A stretch of DNA of 64,000 bases from Actinoplanes ianthinogenes (GCF_018324205.1 NZ_AP023356.1:9833807-9897806); one strand, 5' to 3'; counted from the stretch's first letter, positions 16,252-25,379 are shown. Notes: generated by a model not told the origin, from the sequence alone. Made by a program: numbers and translations.

Positions 16252-17862
16252 TCACGTCTGGCTGATGTTCGCGACGAGGTGGGCGATGTGCACGGTGCGC
16301 TGCTGGCGGGTCTGCGGGCGGCCGGGTACGCCGGGCCGCTTCTGCCAGGGCAGCGGTCCGTCGGCGCGGCGGTACTCGACCCCGAGCGCGTCGAGGCGGG
16401 CCAGGTGCCGGTCAAGGCGGGCCTCGAACTCGGCGAAGTCCCGCTCGCCGGTGGTCCAGAGCACCTCGGCCACCGCGCACAGGCGCGGGAAGGCGAGGTA
16501 GTCGACGGCGCGCGGCGAGTCGGCGTGCTCGGTCCAGATGTTGGCCTGGCCGCCGAGCACGTGCCGGGCCTGCTCCGGGGTGAGCTGGGCGGGGACCGGC
16601 TCGAACGCGTAGACGTCGCGCAGGGTCAGCGGGATGGCGACCGGGATCGGCTCGTCCGGCGACTCGGACTGGCGGTAATCGAGGTAGACCAGGTCGTCGG
16701 GGCAGGCGACCACGTCGTGACCGCGGCGGGCGGCGGCGACCGCGCCGGTCATGCCGCGCCAGGACGCGACGGTGGCGGACGGCCCGAGGTCGCCCTCGAG
16801 GATCTCGTCCCAGCCGAACAGCCGCCGGCCGGCCGCGGTCAGGTGGGCGTCGAGCCGCCCGATGAACCAGGACTGAAGCTGCTCCGCGCCGGTCAGGCCG
16901 AGCTCGGCCATCCGCCGGCCGGTACGCTCGTCGGCCCGCCACTGGTCGCGCGGGCACTCGTCGCCGCCGACGCCGATCCAGCGGGACGGGAACAGCTCCA
17001 TGACCTCGTCCAGCACGCCGGTGAAGAAGTCGACCGTGGACTCCTCGGCGTTGAGCACGTCGGTGCTGATGCCCCAGCGCGTCCAGACCTCGACGGGCCG
17101 TCCGGTCACCCCCAGCTCCGGGTAAGCGGCCAGGGCGGCCCGCACGTGCCCCGGACTCTCGATCTCCGGCACCACGGTGATGAAGCGCTCCGCCGCGTAG
17201 GCGACGATCTCCCGGACGTCCTCCTGGGTGTAGAACCCGCCGTGCGGCCGGCCGTCGCCGGGCGCGGTACGCACCGCACCGACCTGGCTCTCCCGTCGCC
17301 ACGCGCCGACCTCGGTGAGCCGCGGATACCGCTTGATCTCCAGCCGCCAGCCCTGGTCGTCGGTCAGGTGCCAGTGCAGCGTGTTGAGCCGGTGCAGCGC
17401 CATCAGGTCGATGAAGCGCAGCACGTCGTGCTTGGGCATGAAGTGCCGGGCGACGTCGAGCATCGCCCCCCGCCAGCCGAACCGCGGCTCGTCCACGATC
17501 CGCACGGCCGGAATCGCCCAGCGCTGCCCGGCCACGTGCGAGCGCCGGTAGATCTCCGGTGGCAGCAGCTGGAGCAGGGCCTGGCAGCCGTAGAAGACGC
17601 CGGCCGCGGTCCCCCCTTCGATGGTCACCTGGTTCGCGGTGACTTGCAGCCGGTAGGCCTCGGGGCCAAGATCGTCGGACAGATAAAGAAGTACGTTGCC
17701 CGATTTATCAGCACATAGCGGTAGGCCCGTAGCGGGGCGCAGCGCCTGCTGCAGCCAGGCGAGGACGCCGCCGAGCTGGTCAGGAGCGGAAACGGTGGTG
17801 TCGTGGTCCAGGACTAGCTCTCCGTCGCATGCCTCGATGGAGAGCGGGCGCGGGATCAACAA
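16252..17862 (-). CDS. GH20 beta-N-acetylhexosaminidase
   Basis: A 536-residue enzyme that releases terminal N-acetylglucosamine from chitin oligomers or glycans. The N-terminal GH20b domain (1-118) precedes the TIM barrel (RGAMLDVARHFMP, LHWHLTDDQGWRLEIK) with the catalytic pair Asp301-Glu302 in GVGGDECP. There is no signal peptide, so it works inside the cell on imported sugars. No ATG or GTG is available between the preceding stop at 17871 and the conserved start of the domain, so the start must be TTG at 17862 (or the next codon, also TTG); AGG lies seven bases upstream. The context of two permeases and a binding protein parallels dasABCD of Streptomyces. Confidence 0.9.
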   Translation of the reverse strand: MLIPRPLSIEACDGELVLDHDTTVSAPDQLGGVLAWLQQALRPATGLPLCADKSGNVLLYLSDDLGPEAYRLQVTANQVTIEGGTAAGVFYGCQALLQLLPPEIYRRSHVAGQRWAIPAVRIVDEPRFGWRGAMLDVARHFMPKHDVLRFIDLMALHRLNTLHWHLTDDQGWRLEIKRYPRLTEVGAWRRESQVGAVRTAPGDGRPHGGFYTQEDVREIVAYAAERFITVVPEIESPGHVRAALAAYPELGVTGRPVEVWTRWGISTDVLNAEESTVDFFTGVLDEVMELFPSRWIGVGGDECPRDQWRADERTGRRMAELGLTGAEQLQSWFIGRLDAHLTAAGRRLFGWDEILEGDLGPSATVASWRGMTGAVAAARRGHDVVACPDDLVYLDYRQSESPDEPIPVAIPLTLRDVYAFEPVPAQLTPEQARHVLGGQANIWTEHADSPRAVDYLAFPRLCAVAEVLWTTGERDFAEFEARLDRHLARLDALGVEYRRADGPLPWQKRPGVPGRPQTRQQRTVHIAHLVANISQT

Positions 17863-17870
17863 GGTGGAAC

Positions 17871-18695
17871 CTAGCCCTTCACGGCGCCGGCGGACATCCC
17901 GGCGACGAGGTTGCGCTGGATGATCAGGAAGAAGACGATGACCGGCAGGGAGAACAGGACCGAGGCGGCCATCTGCCCGCCGAAGTCGGTGCCGGTGTAC
18001 GGGTTGGTGAACGAGGCCAGCCACACCGGCAGCGTGTAGCGGCTCTGGTCCTGCATGAACGTGTAGGCGAACAGGTAGTCGTTCCAGGCGGCGATGAACG
18101 AGAAGATGCCGGTCGCGATGACGCCCGGGGCGACCAGCGGGAACAGCACCCGGGTGAGCACGCCCCAGGTGGTGGCCCCGTCGATGTGCGCGGCCTCCTC
18201 GATCTCCACCGGGATGGCCACGAAGAACCCGCGCATCACCCAGATCGAGAACGGCAGCACCGTCGCGACGTAGGCCAGGACCAGCGCCAGGTACGTCCCG
18301 AGCAGGTCGAGGCCGTTGAACATGACGAACATCGGGATCAGCAGCGCGGTGCCGGGCAGCATCTGCACGGCCAGGATGACGACCATGATGGTGCGCCGGC
18401 CGCCGAACCGGAACCGGGACAGCGCCGCGGCCGCGAAGATGCCCAGCACGATCGAGAAGGCCACGGTGCAGGCCACCACGATCACGCTGTTGCGCAGGTT
18501 GACGAGGAACTGGTCCTGGGTGACCGCGGTGACGAAGTTGCTCAGGGTCGGGTGTTCAGGCACGAAGTGCGGGGTGGCGGTCATGACTTCGGGGCGCGGC
18601 TTGAACGCCGTGTTGACCATCCAGTAGACCGGGAAGATCCACACGAGGCAGAAGAGCACCGCGATGGTGTTGACCAGCCGGCGTCGGCGTGGCAT
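17871..18695 (-). CDS. ABC sugar transporter permease (MalG type)
   Basis: A 274-residue membrane protein with six hydrophobic segments and the ATPase-docking EAA loop EEAAHIDGATTWGVLTRVLFPLVAPG. With the permease encoded just upstream and the lipoprotein, it forms an importer of the CUT1 family. Its start codon shares one base with the stop of the upstream permease (TGATG), so translation is coupled. No ATPase is encoded in the operon, as in Das-type systems that borrow the shared MsiK ATPase; that this organism does the same is inferred. Confidence 0.93.
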   Translation of the reverse strand: MPRRRRLVNTIAVLFCLVWIFPVYWMVNTAFKPRPEVMTATPHFVPEHPTLSNFVTAVTQDQFLVNLRNSVIVVACTVAFSIVLGIFAAAALSRFRFGGRRTIMVVILAVQMLPGTALLIPMFVMFNGLDLLGTYLALVLAYVATVLPFSIWVMRGFFVAIPVEIEEAAHIDGATTWGVLTRVLFPLVAPGVIATGIFSFIAAWNDYLFAYTFMQDQSRYTLPVWLASFTNPYTGTDFGGQMAASVLFSLPVIVFFLIIQRNLVAGMSAGAVKG

Positions 18696-19672
18696 CAGAG
18701 GTCCTCCCCCGATCGCAGCAGGCGGCGGATGTAGACGGCGGTCAGCCCGAGCAGCAGCAGCGTGGTGACGACCGAGATGGCCGCGCCCTGTCCGATGTGG
18801 AAGCCGACGAACGCCGTCTTGTAGGTGTAGACGCCGAGCGTCGAGGTGGCGTCGCCGGGACCGCCCCGGGAGATCAGCCAGATCTGGTTGAAGACGTTGT
18901 AGTCCCAGATCACCGACAGGATGGTGACCAGCAGCAGGGTCGGCCGGATGTGGTTGAGCGTGACGATCCGGTAGACCGCGAGCTCGGTGGCGCCGTCGAG
19001 CCGCGCCGCCTCCTTGTACTCCTGCGGCACCTGCGTCTCAGCGGCGTTCACGGTCAGCGCGATGAACGGCACCGCCTGCCAGACGATCAGGAGCCAGATG
19101 CTCGCGTACGCACGAGCCGGGTCCTGTGCCCAGTTCAGGTCGGTGGTGTCCCCGAAGACGCGGAGCTGGTCGAGGAACCAGTTGACCACGCCGTACCCGG
19201 GCTGGAAGAGCCAGTTCCAGACCAGGGACGAGGCCACGTTCGGCATCGCCCAGGCCACGATGAGCACCACGGTGACCGCGTACCGCATCGCCCGGCCGAG
19301 CCGGGTGAGCAGGTGCGAGACGCCCATCCCGATCAGCACGCTGCCGGCCACCATGGCCGCGGTGAACAGCACCGTGCGGACCAGCGACATCCAGAACGCG
19401 CTGTCGGCCAGCAGCTCGGTGTACTGGTCGATGCCGACGTAGTGGTACGTGCCGGTGAACAGCGTCCGCTGGTTGTAGTCGGTGAACGAGGTGAACAGCA
19501 GGAAGCCGATCGGCGCGAGCGTCACGACGGCGAGCACCAGGCCCGCGGGGCTCAGCAGCCACAGCGGCGCGCGGGTGCGCCGGCGGCGGGACCCCGGGCC
19601 GGGCGGGGCCGATGCGGCCGGCGGGGCGCCGGCCGCATCACGAACCGTGGTGGTGACGGGCACGACGGTCAC
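18695..19672 (-). CDS. ABC sugar transporter permease (MalF type)
   Basis: A 325-residue membrane protein. A Pro/Arg-rich cytoplasmic N-terminus is followed by six transmembrane segments, with the EAA loop at EYKEAARLDGATELAVYRIV. It is the partner of the MalG-type permease. The GTG start at 19672 overlaps the binding-protein stop by four bases (GTGA), which fixes the start. Substrate likely a chitin- or wall-derived oligosaccharide, judging from the GH20 enzyme in the operon. Confidence 0.92.
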   Translation of the reverse strand: MTVVPVTTTVRDAAGAPPAASAPPGPGSRRRRTRAPLWLLSPAGLVLAVVTLAPIGFLLFTSFTDYNQRTLFTGTYHYVGIDQYTELLADSAFWMSLVRTVLFTAAMVAGSVLIGMGVSHLLTRLGRAMRYAVTVVLIVAWAMPNVASSLVWNWLFQPGYGVVNWFLDQLRVFGDTTDLNWAQDPARAYASIWLLIVWQAVPFIALTVNAAETQVPQEYKEAARLDGATELAVYRIVTLNHIRPTLLLVTILSVIWDYNVFNQIWLISRGGPGDATSTLGVYTYKTAFVGFHIGQGAAISVVTTLLLLGLTAVYIRRLLRSGEDL

Positions 19673-21000
19673 TTGCCGCCGTTGAGGGTGGTCTCCAGGT
19701 GCGAGTCGAACTCCTTGCCGGCGTCGGCGGGCGACTTGGCGCCGGAGGCGATCGCGGAGAACACCTGGTTGATGCTCTTGTCGCCCTCCAGGGTGGGCCA
19801 CTGCGCGGCGGCCGGGGTGGCCTTGGAGTTCAGGGCGGCGGTGAAGAAGCCCTTCTTCTGCTCGTCGAGGCTGGGCTGGGCGGCCTGGATGCCCTCGGTG
19901 CTGTTCGGGATCCAGCCGTCGTTGCCGAAGACGTTCTTGTCCTGCACGGCCGGGCTGGCGGCGATCTTCACCCACTGCAGGGCCAGTTCCTGGGTGTCAC
20001 TCTTGGTGGCGATGCCCCAGTCGGAACCGCCGAGCATCACGGGCTGCGCCTTGCCGGACAGGCCGGGCAGGGGGAACGTACCCAGGTCCTCGGGTTTGAT
20101 CTTGGGGTTGGCCTTCTGGATCAGGCCCAGCGAGCCGGTCGTCGACAGGATGGCCGAGGTCTTGCCGTCGGCGAACACCTGGTTCTGGTCCGGGGTGATG
20201 GTGTCGATCGCCTGCGACGCCTTGCTGGAGTACGTGTTCTGGAACGTCTTGAAGTCGTTCAGGCCCTTCTGCCCGGCCGGGGTGGAGAAGCCGCCCTTCC
20301 AGGTGCCGCCCTCGCTGGTGGCGATGTCGCCGCCGGCGTCCCACATGAACTGCAGGCCGGCGAACCAGTACTGCCCCGGCATGTAGAACGGGGAGAAGTC
20401 GGCGGCCGAGTTCTTCGCCTTGACCTTGTCCAGGGCGGCGGTCAGCTCGGCGTACGTGGTGGGCGCCGTGGTGACCCCGGCGGCGGCCCAGGTCTTCTTG
20501 TTGTAGATGACCGCGCGGGCGCCGGCGAACCCGGGCACCGCGTACAGCGCCTTGTCGACGGTGGCCGGCTCCTCGAGGCCGGCGAGCCAGTTGCGGCCCT
20601 GCCTCAGATCGTCCCTGTACGGCGTGAGGTCGAGCAGCCCGCCGTTGGCGGCGAAGCCCGGCACCTGGGTGTTGCCCAGGTCCAGCACGTCCGGGGTCCC
20701 GGAGGTGGAGAGCGCCGTACTAATCTTGGTGGTGATCCCCTCCCACTGCTGGATCTGCACGTCCACCTGCGCGCCGGTGGCCTGGGTGAACTGGTCGTTG
20801 ATGGCCTTGACGGTGGCCTCGGTGTAGTCGCCGTCCATGATCCAGACGGTGAGCGTCTTGCCCTCGCCCCGGGTGTTCGGAACCGTCTTGGGCGAGCCGT
20901 CGTCACCGCCCGACGAGGTGCCGCCGCCACCGCAGGCGGCCAGGGTCAAAAGCGTCGCGGTACAGAGTGCAACTGTTCCGATGTACCGACGTCTGCGCAT
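19669..21000 (-). CDS. ABC sugar transporter substrate-binding lipoprotein
   Basis: A 443-residue lipoprotein with signal MRRRRYIGTVALCTATLLTL and lipobox LAAC, so it is anchored outside the membrane. The mature part is a family-1 type solute-binding fold (KTLTVWIMDGDYTEATVKA, then WEGITTKISTALSTSGTPDV, YAVPGFAGARAVIYNK). GAGGAG lies eight bases before the ATG at 21000. It follows the RpiR gene by 33 bases. It probably binds N-acetylglucosamine oligomers, by analogy with DasA or NgcE; maltodextrin-like sugars are the alternative. Confidence 0.92.
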   Translation of the reverse strand: MRRRRYIGTVALCTATLLTLAACGGGGTSSGGDDGSPKTVPNTRGEGKTLTVWIMDGDYTEATVKAINDQFTQATGAQVDVQIQQWEGITTKISTALSTSGTPDVLDLGNTQVPGFAANGGLLDLTPYRDDLRQGRNWLAGLEEPATVDKALYAVPGFAGARAVIYNKKTWAAAGVTTAPTTYAELTAALDKVKAKNSAADFSPFYMPGQYWFAGLQFMWDAGGDIATSEGGTWKGGFSTPAGQKGLNDFKTFQNTYSSKASQAIDTITPDQNQVFADGKTSAILSTTGSLGLIQKANPKIKPEDLGTFPLPGLSGKAQPVMLGGSDWGIATKSDTQELALQWVKIAASPAVQDKNVFGNDGWIPNSTEGIQAAQPSLDEQKKGFFTAALNSKATPAAAQWPTLEGDKSINQVFSAIASGAKSPADAGKEFDSHLETTLNGGK

Positions 21001-21033
21001 CAAAATTCTCCTCAGGAAGGGGTGTGGCGACAT

Positions 21034-21963
21034 TCAGTTCTTCGCCCGGCCCCGGTTGCGGGTCGGGCTCTTCTCGGGAAGCCGGTGGGCGTCGACGGCG
21101 CGACCGGTCACCTCGAACGCCTCGGCGGTCCGTTCGTAGGTGCGCTGGGCGACCGCGACATAGATCATGTCGAGGATCAGCAGCTGGGAGTGCAGGGCGG
21201 AGAGGGCGGCCAGGCGGAACGTGGTCTCCTGCACCGACGTGGTGAAGACGACGTCGGCGACCTCGGCCAGCGGCGACCGGCTGTGGCTGGTCAGCGCGAC
21301 GGTCAGCGCGCCGTGGTCGGCGGCCTCGGCCAGGGTCTCGATCACCTCGCGGGTGCGGCCGGAGTGCGACAGGCCGATCGCCACGTCACCGGGCAGCAGC
21401 AGCGCGGCGTTGGTCAGCGCGGTGTGCGAGTCGGCCCGGTGCCAGATCGGCACCCGGATCCGCTCCAGGCGGAACGCCATCTCCCGGGCGCTCGTCCCGC
21501 TGCTGCCCAGCCCGAAGATCTCCACCCGGCCGGCGCCGGCGATCGCGGCGGCGACCCGCTCCACGGAGGCCATGTCGAGCCCGGCCGCGGTGTCCTGGAT
21601 GGCGCGGGTGTCGGCCGCGGTGACCACGCTGAGCACGTTGGTGAGCGGGTCGCCCGGGGCGATGTCGCCGCTGATGTCGGTCTCCCAGCGGGCCTGCTCG
21701 GCGCGGCCGGTCTCGGTGGCGATCGCGACCCGCAGGTTCGCATACCCCTTGAAACCCAGGGTGCGGCTGAACCGGGTCACCGTCGCGGTCGACGTGCCGG
21801 AGCGCTCGGCCAGGTCGATGATGCTGGCGTGCGCCGCCGTCTCCGGATCGTCGAGGATCGTCTCGGCAATCCGCGCCAGGGCCTCCGGCATGCCCGGCCC
21901 CTCGATCCGGAGCCGGCCGAGCAGTCCGCCGCTTTCACCCGTCACGTTGGTCATCCTTTTCAT
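21034..21963 (-). CDS. RpiR/MurR-family regulator (HTH plus SIS sugar-binding domain)
   Basis: A 309-residue regulator. The HTH is in residues 1-90 (SIIDLAERSGTSTATVTRFSRTLG) and the SIS sugar-phosphate domain in 125-270 (EIFGLGSSGTSAREM, IGLSHSGRTREVIETL). RpiR proteins commonly sense amino-sugar phosphates. The start is uncertain between ATG at 21963 and ATG at 21954; neither has a strong ribosome site. The gene heads the import operon and is divergent from the sugar kinase. An inverted repeat, TTTTCATC-N13-GATGAAAA, overlaps its start and is a candidate operator for autoregulation. Confidence 0.9.
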   Translation of the reverse strand: MKRMTNVTGESGGLLGRLRIEGPGMPEALARIAETILDDPETAAHASIIDLAERSGTSTATVTRFSRTLGFKGYANLRVAIATETGRAEQARWETDISGDIAPGDPLTNVLSVVTAADTRAIQDTAAGLDMASVERVAAAIAGAGRVEIFGLGSSGTSAREMAFRLERIRVPIWHRADSHTALTNAALLLPGDVAIGLSHSGRTREVIETLAEAADHGALTVALTSHSRSPLAEVADVVFTTSVQETTFRLAALSALHSQLLILDMIYVAVAQRTYERTAEAFEVTGRAVDAHRLPEKSPTRNRGRAKN

Positions 21964-21985
21964 CGCCTGCTGTTGTTGATGAAAA
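21957..21985. promoter_or_regulatory. Inverted repeat TTTTCATC-N13-GATGAAAA
   Basis: Perfect 8-base half-sites separated by 13 bases lie in the divergent region between the RpiR gene and the sugar kinase. Such AT-rich sequence is rare in this DNA. Probably the binding site of the RpiR-type protein; inferred from position and symmetry. Confidence 0.5.
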
Positions 21986-22040
21986 TTACGACCGCCGAGC
22001 GCTCTAGTCAACAACCCTTTCCTATGTTTCGATCTCCGGC

Positions 22041-22958
22041 ATGAAACTGGTGGTGGGCGTGGACGCGGGCGGCACCGCGTCGACCGCCGTGGTCGCGACG
22101 ACCGGCGGCCGGATCGTCGGACGGGGGCGTTCCGGCCCCGGCAACCCGCTGACCGCCGGCGCCGGCAACGCCGCCGCGGCCGTCGCGGCCGCCGTCCGGG
22201 AGGCGCTGGGCGAGCACTCCCCCGCGCTGGTCGGCGCGGCGACGCTCGGCATCGCCGGGCCCGCGACCGCCACCCAGTTCGCCCCGGCGCTGGCCGCGCT
22301 CGGGGTGACCGGGCCGGTCACCGTGGTCGGGGACGTGGTGACCGCGTTCGCGGCCGGCAGCCCCGCCGAGGCCGGGGCCGTGCTGATCGCCGGGACCGGG
22401 GCGATCGCCGCGGCGGTGCGGGCGGATGCCGTGGTGCGTACCGCCGACGGCCTGGGCTGGCTGCTCGGCGACGAGGGCTCCGGCCGGTGGCTCGGCCTCC
22501 AGGCGGTCCGGGTCGCGGTCCGCGACTGGACGTCCCCGCTGGCCGGGCAGATCGCCGCCCGCGCCGGGGTCGCCACCGCCGACGACATGGTCTATTGGGC
22601 GCAGGCGCTGCCGTGGGAGCAGATCGGCGCGCTCGCCCCCCTGGTCTGCGCCGCGGCCCGGGCCGGTGACCCGCACGCCGCCGCGATCGTCGACGAGGCT
22701 GTCACCCACCTGGTCCGCACCCTCGACGAGCTCGGCGCCGCGGGCCCGGTCGTCCTCGGCGGCGGCCTGCTGGCCTGCGACACCCCGGTCCGCGACGGCG
22801 TGGTCGCCACCTTGCGCTCCCGCGGCGAGCACCCGAGCACCAGCCGGGATCCGGCCGCCGGCGCCGCCTGGCTCGCCGCCCGGTCGTTGAGCCCGCTTCC
22901 CCCGGCCGCCCTCCACGAACGCCTGCTCCGCCGACCGCCGGCTAAGAAGGTCGTGTGA
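22041..22958 (+). CDS. BadF/BadG-type ATPase, probable N-acetylglucosamine kinase
   Basis: A 305-residue cytoplasmic ASKHA-fold kinase. Phosphate-1 motif VVGVDAGGTASTAVV is at residues 4-18, phosphate-2 motif VLIAGTGAIAAAV is in the middle, then GWLLGDEGSGRWLG and the adenosine motif VVLGGGLL. It is related to mammalian N-acetylglucosamine kinase. It would phosphorylate the amino sugar set free by the GH20 enzyme. It is transcribed away from the import operon, sharing its control region. The ribosome site is weak. Confidence 0.87.
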   Translation: MKLVVGVDAGGTASTAVVATTGGRIVGRGRSGPGNPLTAGAGNAAAAVAAAVREALGEHSPALVGAATLGIAGPATATQFAPALAALGVTGPVTVVGDVVTAFAAGSPAEAGAVLIAGTGAIAAAVRADAVVRTADGLGWLLGDEGSGRWLGLQAVRVAVRDWTSPLAGQIAARAGVATADDMVYWAQALPWEQIGALAPLVCAAARAGDPHAAAIVDEAVTHLVRTLDELGAAGPVVLGGGLLACDTPVRDGVVATLRSRGEHPSTSRDPAAGAAWLAARSLSPLPPAALHERLLRRPPAKKVV

Positions 22959-23395
22959 CGGAGTCGACTCGTTCCGGGCGCCGGCTGCTCCGCCTCGGCG
23001 GCTGGGCACTCGGCGCGGTTGCCGCGCTCGCCGTGCTGGGCGTTCTCCTGTTCGCCGGCGGGGTCGTCTGGCTGTTCGCAGTCGCTCTCCCGGCGCATGC
23101 CCGCAAGACCGCCGAGGTGGAACGGGACATGGCTCGCACCCGGGGCATCGAGGCGCAGGCTGCGCTGACCCGGGCCGCCGCCGACGGGTCGCTGACCGAC
23201 GACGAGATCCATGACGCGGTCGGCGGCCCGGTCTGGGACGTGCGACGGATGCCCGATCGCTGGACCGTGCGGACCGAGCTCGACGGCGGCGAGGCCCCGG
23301 TGTGCTTCAGCTACGACATCACCCGGCCGTTCGGCCCGGGGACCAGCGTCACCGCGACCGAGCTGCCCACTTGCCCGCCGATCACGCCGGACTGA
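22955..23395 (+). CDS. Hypothetical single-pass membrane protein
   Basis: A 146-residue protein with one strong transmembrane segment (about 18-47, LGAVAALAVLGVLLFAGGVV). A soluble helical stretch rich in Ala/Arg follows, then a C-terminal domain with two Cys (VCFSYDI and PTCPP). The GTG start overlaps the kinase stop by four bases, so the two genes are co-translated. No family recognised; there is no evidence that it takes part in sugar metabolism beyond this coupling. Confidence 0.75.
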   Translation: MTESTRSGRRLLRLGGWALGAVAALAVLGVLLFAGGVVWLFAVALPAHARKTAEVERDMARTRGIEAQAALTRAAADGSLTDDEIHDAVGGPVWDVRRMPDRWTVRTELDGGEAPVCFSYDITRPFGPGTSVTATELPTCPPITPD

Positions 23396-23412
23396 CCGGT
23401 CCCCCAGGGGCG

Positions 23413-23982
23413 TCAGATCGTGTCCGGGCCGGCCGAGGCGTTGTAGCGGTTCTTGGCGGCGACCACGGCCGGCTGGACGTGTTCCGGGTCGACGCCGCTG
23501 ACGTTCAGCGGTGGGTGCAGGCGCCGGACGAGGGTCGCTTCGACCGAGGCCGGCTCCGCGTCCTGGGCCCAGGTCAGCCTCAGATTCGCGTGCATCCAGG
23601 CGGTCAGCCGGCCCTCGTCCTCGGGCAGCAGCACGACCCGATCGGTCCAGGTCGTCCGGTAGCCCTCGGACACCAGCAGCCCGGCCAGCGTGCGGCGCAG
23701 CGTCGAGTTGCCCGACCGCCGCAGATGGTTGCGCAGGATCCGGCCCCGCAGGGTGGTCGCCCGGCCGAGATACAGCAGCCGCAGCGACGGGACGTGCTCG
23801 TTCACCATGCCCGGCAGGTCCGGAAAGACCGACGGAGCGGCCCACCACGCATAGACACCGCCGCCCCGGCCCAGCCGTTTGACGGCGACGTCCACGGCGA
23901 CCGGCTCTCCGGACAGCAGCCGCAGGGCAGCCTCGGCCCGAGCCAGAGCGGGTCCCGCTTCGGGTTCAGTCACCCGGGCCAT
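23413..23982 (-). CDS. GIY-YIG-like protein
   Basis: A 189-residue cytoplasmic protein. GGVYAWW near residue 41 and LRLLYLGRATTLRGRILRNH at about 67-86 correspond to the GIY and YIG strands and the Arg-bearing helix of the GIY-YIG nuclease superfamily. ASVEATLVRRLHPPLN matches the Glu/Asn end of the fold. Actinobacteria encode many such stand-alone proteins without a known role. Translation starts at the ATG at 23982. It ends 17 bases from the convergent membrane-protein gene. Confidence 0.7.
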   Translation of the reverse strand: MARVTEPEAGPALARAEAALRLLSGEPVAVDVAVKRLGRGGGVYAWWAAPSVFPDLPGMVNEHVPSLRLLYLGRATTLRGRILRNHLRRSGNSTLRRTLAGLLVSEGYRTTWTDRVVLLPEDEGRLTAWMHANLRLTWAQDAEPASVEATLVRRLHPPLNVSGVDPEHVQPAVVAAKNRYNASAGPDTI

Positions 23983-24017
23983 GCTAGGCGACCGGAGATC
24001 AAGAGCCGTTTTCGGTA

Positions 24018-24062
24018 CGCCGTGAGCACGCCCCCCGTCCGATCCCGGGCGTGCTCACGGCG
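24018..24062. terminator. Perfect 16-bp hairpin downstream of MFS gene
   Basis: CGCCGTGAGCACGCCC pairs perfectly with its complement across a 13-base loop. It lies 51 bases beyond the MFS stop (minus strand) and upstream of the GIY-YIG gene. No U-tract follows on either strand. It probably ends the MFS transcript. Confidence 0.6.
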
Positions 24063-24113
24063 TGGACTGGTCAGCTCGGCGCCGGGCGGAGCCAGGTCAA
24101 CTCGCCGGATCCG

Positions 24114-25361
24114 CTACCGGTTCGGACTCGGCGCCCGGCTGGGCGGCACGAACCGCCGGACCGCACCCCGCTCGATGAGCGTGCACAGGTAACCCGCCAC
24201 GGTCACGACCAGCGCGAGCGCGATCCAGCCGGGGGCGCCGCCGTCGACGCACAGCGCGATGACGATGACCGGCGCGATCGCCTCGACGAAGCCGTGACCG
24301 AGTCCGATCACTCCCTGATACTGGCCCTGCGCCTCCGGCCGGGCGAGCGCGAACGACAGCTCGAACGTCCCGGCCGCCTGCCACACCTCGGCCAGCGAGT
24401 GCACCAGCACCGCCACCAGCAGCAGCGCCACGGCGGCCCACGCGGGTGGCGCCGACGCCGCCGCCATCAGGACCCACGCCACCAGGAACAGCGGCCCGGA
24501 CCGGGCCAGCAACCGGGCCGCCGTCCGTGGGCCGTCGATCGACCGGGTCGCCGGAATCTGGGTGAGCGCCACGGTGACCGCGGCGACGAACAGGACGAGC
24601 GCGGCCGTCGACCGGGGCGCCGCGGTCCGCAGCACGATCCACACCGGAAGCGCCTGGACCAGCACCCAGTACTGGAGGCTGGCGACCGACGACGCCGCGA
24701 CGAAACCCAGATAGCGCCGGTCCCGCAGTGCCAGCCAGCGCCGCTCGTCCGGCGCGGCCGCGGCGGACCGGGTCGGCGGGAGGTGCGGCAGCCGGGTGAG
24801 CACGGCCGCGGCGAGCAGGAACGTCACCGCGTCGGTGAGGATCAGGCCGACGTACGCCGCGCGGCTGTCGATGGCCAGGACCGCGGCCGCGCCGAGCATG
24901 CCGATGGCGAGGCCGACGTTGGTGACCGCCCTCAGGTAGGTGCGCAGGGCGGCACCCCGGCCCTCCTCGGCCAGCACCCCGATCATCGCCCCGCGGGCGC
25001 TCCCCGACCCGGCCCGGCCGACCGCGGCGACCGCCGCCACCAGCACCAGCGCCCACACGGAGTGCACGAGCAGCAGTCCGACGCTGGCCACCGCCTCCAC
25101 CAGCATGGCGGCGATGACGACCTCCCGCGCGCCGCGCCGGTCCGCCTGGTCGCCGACGACCACGCCGGCGCCGAAGCCGATCAGCGAGCCGGCGGTCAGC
25201 CCGGCGCCCGCCTCGGCCGGGGTCAGCCCGGCCGAGCGGATCAGGAAGATCGTTCCGGCGGAGAGGAAGAGACCCATCCCGACCGTGTTGACCAGGGTGG
25301 ACAGGGCCATCAACCGCTGCCGCGGGTCGTCGGGCGCCCGCACCAAGATGTTCATCGGCAT
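24114..25361 (-). CDS. MFS transporter (12 TMS)
   Basis: A 415-residue membrane protein with about 12 hydrophobic segments. The loop between TM2 and TM3 carries VVGDQADRRGAREVV, the usual MFS motif A. It resembles the MFS proteins paired with MerR regulators in actinobacteria and probably exports a small molecule. The start is the ATG at 25361 (a second ATG lies two codons in). It is divergent from the MerR gene across 48 bases that hold a TGACA-N4-TGTCA palindrome, so the MerR protein probably controls it. Confidence 0.88.
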   Translation of the reverse strand: MPMNILVRAPDDPRQRLMALSTLVNTVGMGLFLSAGTIFLIRSAGLTPAEAGAGLTAGSLIGFGAGVVVGDQADRRGAREVVIAAMLVEAVASVGLLLVHSVWALVLVAAVAAVGRAGSGSARGAMIGVLAEEGRGAALRTYLRAVTNVGLAIGMLGAAAVLAIDSRAAYVGLILTDAVTFLLAAAVLTRLPHLPPTRSAAAAPDERRWLALRDRRYLGFVAASSVASLQYWVLVQALPVWIVLRTAAPRSTAALVLFVAAVTVALTQIPATRSIDGPRTAARLLARSGPLFLVAWVLMAAASAPPAWAAVALLLVAVLVHSLAEVWQAAGTFELSFALARPEAQGQYQGVIGLGHGFVEAIAPVIVIALCVDGGAPGWIALALVVTVAGYLCTLIERGAVRRFVPPSRAPSPNR

Positions 25362-25379
25362 GGCCGGAACGCTAAGGTC

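Noticed and set aside
21986..22040. DasR operator at the amino-sugar locus
   Set aside because: Only a CTCTAGTC stretch is seen; it lacks the symmetric TGGTCTAGACCA-like core.
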